From: Methylovirgula sp.
GTDB taxonomy: Bacteria > Pseudomonadota > Alphaproteobacteria > Rhizobiales > Beijerinckiaceae
Length of the DNA stretch: 64,000 bases
Direction: 5' to 3'
NCBI RefSeq assembly: GCF_037200945.1
Contig: NZ_JBBCGP010000001.1
Coordinates: 1,238,501 to 1,302,500 of the forward strand
Shown: one piece after another, positions 49,691 through 56,141 of the stretch
Layout of the letters: the number at the start of each line of letters is the position of its first letter
Numbering within the stretch: the first letter of the stretch is position 1
Position numbers and translations under genes: made by a program
Notes under the pieces: generated by a model
Seen by the model: only the letters and a program-made list of their open reading frames with translations
Databases searched by the model: none
What the model was told of the DNA's origin: nothing

Positions 49691-49900
49691 ATGGGCCGCC
49701 AAGGGGAGGACGATCCTTTTGCGCCAGTTCGCAAGCCGCCGGAGCATGTCCTCGGTCAGCCGCTCGACGACCTGTCGATCGAGGAACTAAAACTCCGCAT
49801 CGAGGCGTTGAAAGCCGAAATTTCCCGGCTCGAAGACGCGCAGCGCGCCAAGTCCGCCAGCCAGGCCAGCGCGGCAGCGTTTTTCAAGCCAGCGTCCTGA
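49691..49900 (+). CDS. DUF1192 family small protein
   Basis: 69 residues: MGRQGEDDPFAPVRKPPEHVLGQPLDDLSIEELKLRIEALKAEISRLEDAQRAKSASQASAAAFFKP. It has a short heptad-like coiled coil (LSIEELKLRIEALKAEISRLEDA). A GGGAGC ribosome site precedes the start. It is the usual neighbour of rcdA in Rhizobiales. Function unknown. Confidence 0.8.
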   Translation: MGRQGEDDPFAPVRKPPEHVLGQPLDDLSIEELKLRIEALKAEISRLEDAQRAKSASQASAAAFFKPAS

Positions 49901-50028
49901 ACCAGCCGGCGGCAATCATTAACCTTTTATTAAATTTTGCGCGCGCATCCTAAGGGTTAGCCGGTAGTCAACCGGACAAAACCGGCGGCTTTGGCCGCGG
50001 TTTCTCCCTCCCCAACACCGTGACTTTC

Positions 50029-50052
50029 AGAGCCGCTTCGGCGGCTCTTTTT
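50029..50052 (+). terminator. Rho-independent terminator between DUF1192 and rcdA
   Basis: Stem AGAGCCGC / GCGGCTCT with TTCG loop and five Ts. It ends the DUF1192 transcript, so rcdA (start 50196) has its own promoter in the following 140 bp, an AT-rich stretch including TTAACCTTACTTAAAACTTA. Confidence 0.88.
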
Positions 50053-50195
50053 CTCATCTGCACCATGCGGCGCAGCGACTTTCGCGATCCTTTGCATGTT
50101 AACCTTACTTAAAACTTAATGCCCGGCGTTCCGCTGAAGGTCCTAATATCAACGCGGAAAATTCTGACCGGAAAGAGTTAGGTAAGAGCGCCGCA

Positions 50196-50717
50196 ATGAT
50201 CCAGCTGTCGACGAGTGAGCCAGACGCCGCATTGTCCTTCGCCAATAAATTGGTGTCGTCTGAATCCTTCAAAACCCTCTTCCGCGACGGCATGACGCTC
50301 GTCGAGGAAACCGCGGCCTATCTCGATGGCGAGGGACGCGAAGACGCCAAGACATTGCCGCGCCTCGGCGCGCTGGCCTATGCGACGGAGAGCATGCGGC
50401 TGACGACGCGGCTGATGCAGACCGCCTCCTGGCTCCTGTTGCAGCGGGCGGTGAACGAAGGCGAATTGACCCAGAGCGAAGCGGCGTCCGAGAAGCGAAA
50501 GGTCCGCCTGAGCGAGCAGCAGACCGGAATCAGCCCGGATGCCGCAAAGAAATTGCCGGAGCGGTTTGTCGCGATCATCGATCGTTCGCTGCGGCTGCAA
50601 AGCCGCATCCTGCACCTCGATCGCGTGCTCTATCAGGCAGCGGACGAGGCGCCGGTGCTCAGCCGGCCGCTTGAGCCGCAACTTGAGCTTCTGCGCGCAG
50701 CCTTCGGCGGCGAATAG
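50196..50717 (+). CDS. rcdA: RcdA, regulator of CtrA degradation (DUF1465)
   Basis: 173 residues: ALSFANKLVSSESFKTLFRDGMTLVEETAAYLDGEGREDAKTLPRLGALAYATESMRLTTRLMQTASWLLLQRAVNEGELT. This is the DUF1465/RcdA pattern: a three-helix adaptor that brings CtrA and other substrates to ClpXP. The family and the trcR/DUF1192 neighbourhood support the call; whether it acts on CtrA here is inference. Confidence 0.88.
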   Translation: MIQLSTSEPDAALSFANKLVSSESFKTLFRDGMTLVEETAAYLDGEGREDAKTLPRLGALAYATESMRLTTRLMQTASWLLLQRAVNEGELTQSEAASEKRKVRLSEQQTGISPDAAKKLPERFVAIIDRSLRLQSRILHLDRVLYQAADEAPVLSRPLEPQLELLRAAFGGE

Positions 50718-50753
50718 CGGGCTGTCGCAAAGTTTGGCGCAATCTTCCCAAGT

Positions 50754-50895
50754 GTCATGGCCGTGCTTGTGCCGGCCATCCACGCGGGGACGCTGCTACT
50801 TCGTTGCAATCACTACAGTAATGTCTCGGCGTGGGCGGCCGGCACAATAACACGTGCTCGGGCGGCCGAAGGCGGACCCGAGTGCCGGCCATGAC
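50754..50895. repeat. Dispersed inverted repeat, family 3
   Basis: GTCATGGCCGTGCTTGTGCC-GGCCATCCACGC is mirrored, after an inner spacer, by GCGTGGGCGGCCGGCAC and again by GTGCCGGCCATGAC. This resembles the common rhizobial element that starts TCATGGCCGGGCTTG. It fills the 186 bp between rcdA and rpmE together with nothing else visible. Confidence 0.75.
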
Positions 50896-50903
50896 GGCGA
50901 ATC

Positions 50904-51137
50904 TTACTTCTTGGCGGCGATACCGATATTGCCGAAACGCGTGTTAAAGCGCGACAGACGGCCGCCGCGGTCGAGCAATTGCTGCGAACCGCCGGTCCAG
51001 GCCGGGTGCGTTTTGGGATCGATGTCGAGGTTCAGCGTCGCGCCTTCCTCGGCATAGGTCGAGCGGGTGTAGAATTCCGTTCCATCGGTCGTAACGACCT
51101 TGATGAAGTGATAGTTCGGATGACCTTCCGATTTCAT
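50904..51137 (-). CDS. rpmE: Ribosomal protein L31
   Basis: 77 residues from the ATG at 51137: MKSEGHPNYHFIKVVTTDGTEFYTRSTYAEEGATLNLDIDPKTHPAWTGGSQQLLDRGGRLSRFNTRFG. An ATG at 51152 would add five residues. It lacks the CXXC zinc ligands, so it is of the zinc-free type; in other bacteria such forms can be exchanged under zinc limitation. A hairpin lies in its leader (51182-51208). Confidence 0.93.
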   Translation of the reverse strand: MKSEGHPNYHFIKVVTTDGTEFYTRSTYAEEGATLNLDIDPKTHPAWTGGSQQLLDRGGRLSRFNTRFGNIGIAAKK

Positions 51138-51181
51138 CGTCAAAATCCACATGTTGGGGCGGCGCAGAGGCCGCAAAAATA

Positions 51182-51208
51182 AGGGGCGCCTTGACGCGAG
51201 GCGCCCCT
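51182..51208 (-). terminator. Hairpin with T-rich tail in the rpmE leader
   Basis: On the minus strand AGGGGCGCC, a 9-base loop, GGCGCCCCT, then TATTTTTG, about 45 bases before the rpmE start. It has the form of a Rho-independent terminator placed upstream of the coding region, so either it ends a transcript from the right or it acts as an attenuator in the rpmE leader. Confidence 0.65.
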
Positions 51209-51225
51209 ATAACCTTTTCACGCCC

Positions 51226-51249
51226 GGCTCACAAGTGAACATGTGAGCC
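51226..51249. repeat. Hairpin whose right arm is the cassette target site
   Basis: GGCTCACA, an 8-base loop, then TGTGAGCC, a perfect 8-bp stem. The right arm is the first copy of the target duplication of the cassette that begins at 51250; the second copy is at 52248-52255. The cassette therefore inserted into the arm of a small palindrome. Confidence 0.8.
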
Positions 51250-51319
51250 GGTAGTGCCCCAGTTTGAAAATTCGAGATGATTTGCTCCCACGGAAGATTC
51301 GGCAACATAGGAAACTACA

Positions 51320-51541
51320 GTGTCTAAAGAAGCCGTAACCGCAGCATCCAAGCATCTTATCGAAGACTACAACCTTCGGCCAGGCATCGCGATCGTCGTC
51401 GCCCGGGCCGGACCAGATGACATCATCCACGTCTTCACGGTCAAAGGCAAAGAACGCTTCATGCCGAAGCTGCCCGATACATTCGAAGGATTCCCGATCA
51501 CGCAATCAAAATGTGATCCGCCCAGATTCCTCGCGGCCTAG
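51320..51541 (+). CDS. Small hypothetical protein inside the cassette
   Basis: 73 residues: MSKEAVTAASKHLIEDYNLRPGIAIVVARAGPDDIIHVFTVKGKERFMPKLPDTFEGFPITQSKCDPPRFLAA. A helix is followed by several short strands; there is no DNA-binding or membrane signature. It precedes brnT on the same strand but is separated from it by a promoter-like sequence. Unknown family; passenger status in the cassette is the best clue. Confidence 0.55.
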   Translation: MSKEAVTAASKHLIEDYNLRPGIAIVVARAGPDDIIHVFTVKGKERFMPKLPDTFEGFPITQSKCDPPRFLAA

Positions 51542-51556
51542 GCCTCACGTTTATGC

Positions 51557-51584
51557 TTGACAATGTACGCTACAAGCGTATACG
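51557..51584 (+). promoter_or_regulatory. Promoter with embedded palindrome ahead of brnT
   Basis: TTGACA (51557-51562), a 16-base spacer and TATACG (51579-51584) 12 bases before the brnT ATG. The inverted repeat TACGCT-ACA-AGCGTA (51566-51580) fills the spacer and reaches the -10 box, the place expected for autorepression by the antitoxin. Confidence 0.65.
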
Positions 51585-51595
51585 ATTGTATCACA

Positions 51596-51873
51596 ATGGA
51601 CTTCGAGTGGGATGAAGCTAAGAACGAACAAAACCTGCGCCAACGTGGCTTCGGCTTTGATTACGCTGCTTGCCTATTTGATGGTCCGGTTCTCGAACAA
51701 TCGACGCCAGACACGATTACGGCGAGACCCGCATCCAGGCCATAGGTCAGATAGGCGAAGATATTCTCTTCGTTACTTATACCGACCGTAATGGAGAAAT
51801 CCGGCGGATTATTTCCGCCCGAAAAGCCAATAGGAAAGAGCGCCTGCTATGGCAATCGTTCGTAAATCCCTAG
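51596..51873 (+). pseudogene. brnT: BrnT toxin gene, frameshifted
   Basis: The first part reads MDFEWDEAKNEQNLRQRGFGFDYAACLFDGPVLEQSTPDT, the BrnT N-terminus; the second, in the next frame from about 51715, reads DYGETRIQAIGQIGEDILFVTYTDRNGEIRRIISARKANRKERLLW, the BrnT C-terminus with the catalytic-region RIISAR. A net -1 (or +2) change near 51705-51717 separates them. The toxin is probably inactive unless this is a sequencing error. Its 3' end overlaps the antitoxin start. Confidence 0.8.
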
Positions 51874-52196
51874 ATCAAATTCGCGCACGACAGCCGTCCG
51901 TAGACCGTGCTCGTCTTGCCGCGACGACTGAAGAAGATATTCGCCGGCATGCCATCGAGGACGATGAAAATCCGGATGCGCCGCTGGCACAATTCGCGCT
52001 CGTGATCCCGGTTCATGCTGTTCGCCGGAAACTCGGCATGACCCAAGAGGCATTTGCCGACCTTCTCCGAATCCCGATCGGCACGATCAGGAACTGGGAA
52101 CAAAACCGGGTTCAACCGGACCCGGCAGCACGAGCACTTCTGACGATTTTATATCGCCAGCCAAAGGCAGCGCTCAAAGCCTTACAGGCGGCCTAA
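51849..52196 (+). CDS. Helix-turn-helix antitoxin paired with BrnT
   Basis: 115 residues: an N-terminal toxin-binding type region (VRKSLDQIRARQPSVDRARLAATTEEDIRRHAIEDDENPDAPLAQ) and a C-terminal XRE-type helix-turn-helix (VHAVRRKLGMTQEAFADLLRIPIGTIRNWEQNRVQPDPAARALLTIL). It overlaps brnT by 25 bases. It differs from the classical ribbon-helix-helix BrnA. It is intact while the toxin is broken. Confidence 0.82.
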   Translation: MAIVRKSLDQIRARQPSVDRARLAATTEEDIRRHAIEDDENPDAPLAQFALVIPVHAVRRKLGMTQEAFADLLRIPIGTIRNWEQNRVQPDPAARALLTILYRQPKAALKALQAA

Positions 52197-52256
52197 AACC
52201 AAGACAGGCCGCCCATCACCTCGAATTTTCAAACTGAAGGCATTACCTGTGAGCCG

Positions 52257-52424
52257 AAGCTTTTTGGCCTTACTGGGTCGACTGCTGCTTTTTGCGCTCC
52301 TGAACTGATCGGCCAGCGCCGTCGTCGAGTATTGGCCGCTGGAGAGGACTTCAGCCACGGCGTCGAAATAGCCAGTGCCGACTTCGCGCTGGTGGCGGGT
52401 CGCGTCGATGGCACCGGCAATGTC
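52257..52424 (-). pseudogene. aceA: Isocitrate lyase C-terminal remnant
   Basis: In one minus-strand frame the sequence reads DIAGAIDATRHQREVGTGYFDAVAEVLSSGQYSTTALADQF (about 52302-52424), which matches the C-terminal end of isocitrate lyase. The reading then continues through degenerate sequence to the cassette edge. The rest of the gene is missing, so this is a dead remnant of a glyoxylate-cycle gene. The match is by memory of the family and should be confirmed by search. Confidence 0.7.
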
Positions 52425-52542
52425 TCGAGAAGGCCGGCGTCCGGCCGGTTTCCCTTAGCGCAGACGTGCGCCCGGCCGTGACGCCCTATGGTGCCATCGA
52501 GGCGCGTTATTCCATCGGGCTCGGCTGCGAGAGGTTGCATCA

Positions 52543-52770
52543 ATGCTGAAGCAACTCGGCGAAGCCAACGCGCGCGAAGCGGGCCATCTGCGCACGATCG
52601 TCGGGCTGCAGCTCGATCATCCCAATCATTTCACGCTGATCGAAGTCTGGATCAAACGCGCCGCGTTCGAAATGCATGAAGCGGCAAAGCCGACGCGAGA
52701 TTTCCGCACGAAACTCGCAGCGATGATTGGCGCGCTTTACGATTCGCGTCTTTACGAGATGATCGAATAA
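52543..52770 (+). pseudogene. Antibiotic biosynthesis monooxygenase (ABM) domain, N-terminally truncated
   Basis: 75 residues from the first ATG; the open frame continues upstream with HRARLREVAS, which fits the family, but no start codon or full first strand is seen. Conserved parts: LKQLGEANAREAGHLRTIVGLQLDHPNHFTLIEVWIKRAAFEMHEAAKPTRDFRTKLAAMIGALYDSRLYEMIE. The usual domain has another 20-25 residues in front. It lies beside the aceA remnant, so the locus appears decayed. Confidence 0.65.
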
Positions 52771-52777
52771 AGCGGCC

Positions 52778-53347
52778 TCAGACAACCGCCGCGATGAGGC
52801 CGAGCCTTTGGGCTTCGGACGCTTCGATGTACCAATCGTTGGGCGTCTTTTTGAGCACCTCTTCCATTGTCACCTGCGAGCCGCGGATCAGATTTTCGAA
52901 ACCCTCGTTTTGGATGATGATCGAGGCTTCGATTTCATGCAGGAGCGCCTTCACGGTCGCGACGCAGGTTGTCAGCGGTCCGTTGATGTTGAGGGTCTTG
53001 GCGAGTTTGCGTTCGTGGATCATCAGCCGCGTGCCGCGCGTCAGAAAACGGTTTTCCGGCAAGAAAAAACTCATGAAGGTCGTGCCGGCGGAATAGATTG
53101 CCGCCTTGCCGAGGAAGACGAAGCGGCGGTTGGGTGCCATGTCGCTGTGATAGCGGACATCCTCGCCCATCATCCGCGCGACTTCCGGGTCGCCGCCCAG
53201 GGTTGAAAGTTCGACGACGATTGTGCCTTCCGCCGGCGCATTCCCAAGTTGAAAGCGGAAGTTATTGTACATGGCGTAATCGACTGGCCCGGACAGCAAG
53301 ATCGCGGGCGCGCGAAACAGCGTGACATCGACGGGTGCGAAAGACAT
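52778..53347 (-). CDS. ClpP-like serine protease (peptidase S14 family)
   Basis: 189 residues from the ATG at 53347. The ClpP fold is visible as AILLSGPVDYAMYNNFRFQL, IVVELSTLGGDPEVARMMGEDVRYH, a serine in GKAAIYSAGTTFMSF and the histidine in GTRLMIHERKL. It is shorter and more divergent than housekeeping ClpP and no ClpX/ClpA gene is near. It may be a stand-alone signal-peptide peptidase-like or ClpP-like hydrolase. It is just downstream of lpdA on the same strand. Confidence 0.75.
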   Translation of the reverse strand: MSFAPVDVTLFRAPAILLSGPVDYAMYNNFRFQLGNAPAEGTIVVELSTLGGDPEVARMMGEDVRYHSDMAPNRRFVFLGKAAIYSAGTTFMSFFLPENRFLTRGTRLMIHERKLAKTLNINGPLTTCVATVKALLHEIEASIIIQNEGFENLIRGSQVTMEEVLKKTPNDWYIEASEAQRLGLIAAVV

Positions 53348-53435
53348 CGGCGGCCAATTCCCCTCAAGCGGAGCGAAGCCGCACCGCCACCGCATAATGC
53401 TGCGGCGCCGCAGGGGTTCCGCTTATAGGAAGCTG

Positions 53436-54830
53436 TCAAATGTGAATGGCGCGCTTGGCGACGGCGAGTGCAGCTTCGCGGATCGCCTCGGAGAGGGTGG
53501 GGTGCGCGTGACAGGTGCGGGCCAAATCTTCCGCTGAGCCGCCGAATTCCATCAGCACGCAAAGTTCGGCGATGGCCTCGCCAGCACCCGCGCCGACGAT
53601 ATGCGCGCCGAGAACCCGGTCGGTCGTGGCATCGGCGAGGATTTTGACAAAGCCTTCCGTCTGTCTGTTGGCGCGGGCGCGGCCATTCGCGGTGAAGGGA
53701 AATTTGCCGGCATTGTAGGCAATCCCCCTGGCTTTCAATTCTTCTTCGGTCGCACCGACCGAGGCAATTTCGGGCATCGTGTAGACCACGGAGGGGATCG
53801 CCTCGTAGTTCACATGCCCATGCTGGCCGGCGATGATCTCGGCAACGGCGATGCCTTCATCCTCGGCCTTATGCGCCAGCATCGGTCCGCGCACGACATC
53901 GCCGATCGCATAGATGCCCGGCACGTTGGTGGCGAAATGCTCGTCGATGACGACGCGGCCGCGCTCCGTCGCGATCCCGGCAGCTTCCAGTCCCAGCCCG
54001 TCTATAAATGGACGCCGGCCAATCGCGACGAGCACAATGTCCGCATCGCGGATAATCTCGTCGCCGCCGTTTGCCGGAGCGATCGTGACCTTGATTCCCG
54101 ACTCCGCCTTGTCGGCTTTGGTGACCTTGTGGCCGAGCAGGAATTCAAAGCCCTGCTTTTCGAGCATCCGCTGGAACTGCCGTCCGACTTCGCCATCCAT
54201 CGGTCCAAGGATGTGGTCGAGGAATTCGACGACGAGCACTTCAGCGCCAAGCCGCCGCCAGACCGAGCCCAATTCGAGCCCGATAACGCCCGCACCGACG
54301 ATGACGATCTTGCCGGGCACCTTGCCGAGCGAGAGCGCGCCAGTTGAAGAGACGATCTGCGTCTCGTCGATTTCGAGGCCGGGCAGCGGCGCGACGTCGG
54401 AGCCTGTGGCGATAACGATGTTCTTCGTCACCAGGCTCTGTCTCGCGCCATCATCCGTCGTCACCTCGACGACGCCGGCCTTCTTGATCTCGCCCGTCCC
54501 GATAAAGCTGTCGATCTTGTTCTTCTTGAAGAGAAAGGCGACGCCGTTCACATTGGCCGCGACGGTATCGTCCTTGTGCTTCATCATGGCTTTGAGATCG
54601 AGCCGCGGCTTGTCGACGATCACGCCGAACCCCGCGAGCGCATGATCGGCCTCCGCGAATTTCTCCGACGCCGCGAGCAGCGCCTTCGAAGGAATGCAGC
54701 CGATGTTGAGACACGTGCCGCCGAAGGTCTTGTTCTTTTCGACGACGGCAACCTTCAGGCCTAATTGCGCGGCGCGAATGGCACAGACATAACCGCCGGG
54801 ACCTGTGCCGATGACGATGAGATCATACAT
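53436..54830 (-). CDS. lpdA: Dihydrolipoyl dehydrogenase (E3)
   Basis: 464 residues: MYDLIVIGTGPGGYVCAIRAAQLGLKVAVVEK (FAD), the redox disulfide GGTCLNIGCIPSKALL, the NAD loop IVIVGAGVIGLELGSVWRRLGAEVLV and the catalytic H-E pair in HAHPTLSEAIREA. It reoxidises dihydrolipoyl groups of the 2-oxoglutarate dehydrogenase complex and perhaps others. It is the last gene of the TCA cluster. Confidence 0.96.
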   Translation of the reverse strand: MYDLIVIGTGPGGYVCAIRAAQLGLKVAVVEKNKTFGGTCLNIGCIPSKALLAASEKFAEADHALAGFGVIVDKPRLDLKAMMKHKDDTVAANVNGVAFLFKKNKIDSFIGTGEIKKAGVVEVTTDDGARQSLVTKNIVIATGSDVAPLPGLEIDETQIVSSTGALSLGKVPGKIVIVGAGVIGLELGSVWRRLGAEVLVVEFLDHILGPMDGEVGRQFQRMLEKQGFEFLLGHKVTKADKAESGIKVTIAPANGGDEIIRDADIVLVAIGRRPFIDGLGLEAAGIATERGRVVIDEHFATNVPGIYAIGDVVRGPMLAHKAEDEGIAVAEIIAGQHGHVNYEAIPSVVYTMPEIASVGATEEELKARGIAYNAGKFPFTANGRARANRQTEGFVKILADATTDRVLGAHIVGAGAGEAIAELCVLMEFGGSAEDLARTCHAHPTLSEAIREAALAVAKRAIHI

Positions 54831-54902
54831 GGATTGTTGGTCCTAAAGTCCCAGCGCGCGGCAAATGCGGGCGAGACAATGAATCTAGTGCGGTTCAGTG
54901 CG

Positions 54903-56132
54903 TCAAATATCGAGCAGCAGCCGGGCCGGGTCTTCGAGCGCCTCTTTCACACGGACGAGGAAGGTCACCGCCTCCCTGCCATCGACGATGCGGTGATCAT
55001 AGGTCAGGGCGAGATACATCATCGGGCGGATTTCGACCTTGCCGCCGATCGCGACCGGCCGATCCTCGATTTTGTGCATCCCGAGTATCGCCGATTGCGG
55101 CGCGTTGAGGATCGGCGTGGACATCAATGAGCCGTAGACGCCGCCGTTGGTGATCGTAAATGTGCCGCCTTGCATGTCCTCGATCTTGAGCGAGCCATCG
55201 CGGGCCCGCCGGCCGAGATCGGCAATGTTGCGTTCGATTTCGGCGAGGCTCAGCCGATCGCAATCGCGCACAACCGGAACGACAAGGCCCTTGTCCGTGC
55301 CAACGGCGATGCCGAGGTGGTAATAGTTCTTGTAGATGAGGTCAGCCCCATCAACCTCGGCGTTGATCGAGGGAATTTCCTTCAACGCGGCGACGCAGGC
55401 TTTGGCGAAAAAGCCCATGAAGCCCAGCTTGATCGCGTGTTTCTTTTCAAACGCGTCCTTGGTGCGGGCGCGCAGCGCCATGACTGCGCTCATATCGACC
55501 TCGTTGAAGGTCGTCAGCATCGCGGCGGTGTTCTGTGCGTCCTTCAGGCGGCGCGCGATGGTCTGGCGCAGCTTAGTCATCCGCACGCGCTCTTCGCGCG
55601 GCGCATCCTCCATCGGAACGGGGATACGCGCCTGCGGCAATGGCGGCTCGGGCACGAGCGGCGCCGTCGGGGCCTCCATGAGCGCCGAGAGCACGTCGCC
55701 TTTGAGCACCTGACCGCGCTTGCCAGAGCCGGAGATTGCCGCCGGGCCGAGATTATTGTCGGCGGCGATTTTCGCTGCGGCGGGCGATGGCGGCATGGAA
55801 GGCGCCGCGACGGGGGCTGCCGCTTGCGGCACAACCGTTGGGGCAGGGGCTGCTGCCGGCTTCGGCGCAGCGGCCGGAGCCGCGGGTGCGCCAGCACCTT
55901 CCGTGATGGCGCCGAGCAGGGCGTCGGGCTTCACCACCGTGCCGCTTTCGGCCGCGATCTCGCTGAGCACACCGGCGCTCGGCGCGTTCACTTCCAGCGT
56001 CACCTTGTCGGTCTCAAGTTCGACCAGCGGCTCGTCGGCTTTCACCGTTTCGCCGGCTTTCTTGAACCAGCGGCCGATCGTGGCCTCGCTGACCGATTCC
56101 CCTAACGCCGGGACGCGAATTTCAATCGTCAT
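54903..56132 (-). CDS. sucB: SucB, dihydrolipoyl succinyltransferase (E2 of 2-oxoglutarate dehydrogenase)
   Basis: 409 residues: one lipoyl domain with the lipoylated Lys in LVELETDKVTLEVNAP, an Ala/Pro-rich linker, an E3-binding domain (SPAAAKIAADNNLGPAAISGSGKRGQVLKGDVL), and the catalytic domain with GTFTITNGGVYGSLMSTPILNAPQSAILGMHKI and DHRIVDGREAVTFL. It is nine bases behind sucA. Confidence 0.96.
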   Translation of the reverse strand: MTIEIRVPALGESVSEATIGRWFKKAGETVKADEPLVELETDKVTLEVNAPSAGVLSEIAAESGTVVKPDALLGAITEGAGAPAAPAAAPKPAAAPAPTVVPQAAAPVAAPSMPPSPAAAKIAADNNLGPAAISGSGKRGQVLKGDVLSALMEAPTAPLVPEPPLPQARIPVPMEDAPREERVRMTKLRQTIARRLKDAQNTAAMLTTFNEVDMSAVMALRARTKDAFEKKHAIKLGFMGFFAKACVAALKEIPSINAEVDGADLIYKNYYHLGIAVGTDKGLVVPVVRDCDRLSLAEIERNIADLGRRARDGSLKIEDMQGGTFTITNGGVYGSLMSTPILNAPQSAILGMHKIEDRPVAIGGKVEIRPMMYLALTYDHRIVDGREAVTFLVRVKEALEDPARLLLDI

Positions 56133-56141
56133 TTTGGTTCC

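Larger units (their letters stand above)
51242..52255. mobile_element. Transposase-less cassette carrying brnT and a helix-turn-helix antitoxin, with 8-bp target duplication
   Basis: Body 51250-52247 (998 bp). Flanking direct repeat TGTGAGCC at 51242-51249 and 52248-52255. Ends are inverted repeats of about 32 bp: GGTAGTGCC vs GGTAATGCC, then the identical 17-mer CAGTTTGAAAATTCGAG at 51260-51276 and, inverted, 52220-52236, followed by RTGAT. Inside are a 73-residue unknown protein, a frameshifted brnT and an intact antitoxin gene. There is no transposase. In size and layout it parallels the hicBA cassette at 8018-8947, but the inverted repeats differ. Confidence 0.85.

Noticed and set aside
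52229..52543. A 104-residue minus-strand open frame between the antitoxin and the ABM fragment
   Set aside because: The translated sequence has no coherent character; the neighbouring frame instead reads as the isocitrate lyase tail.
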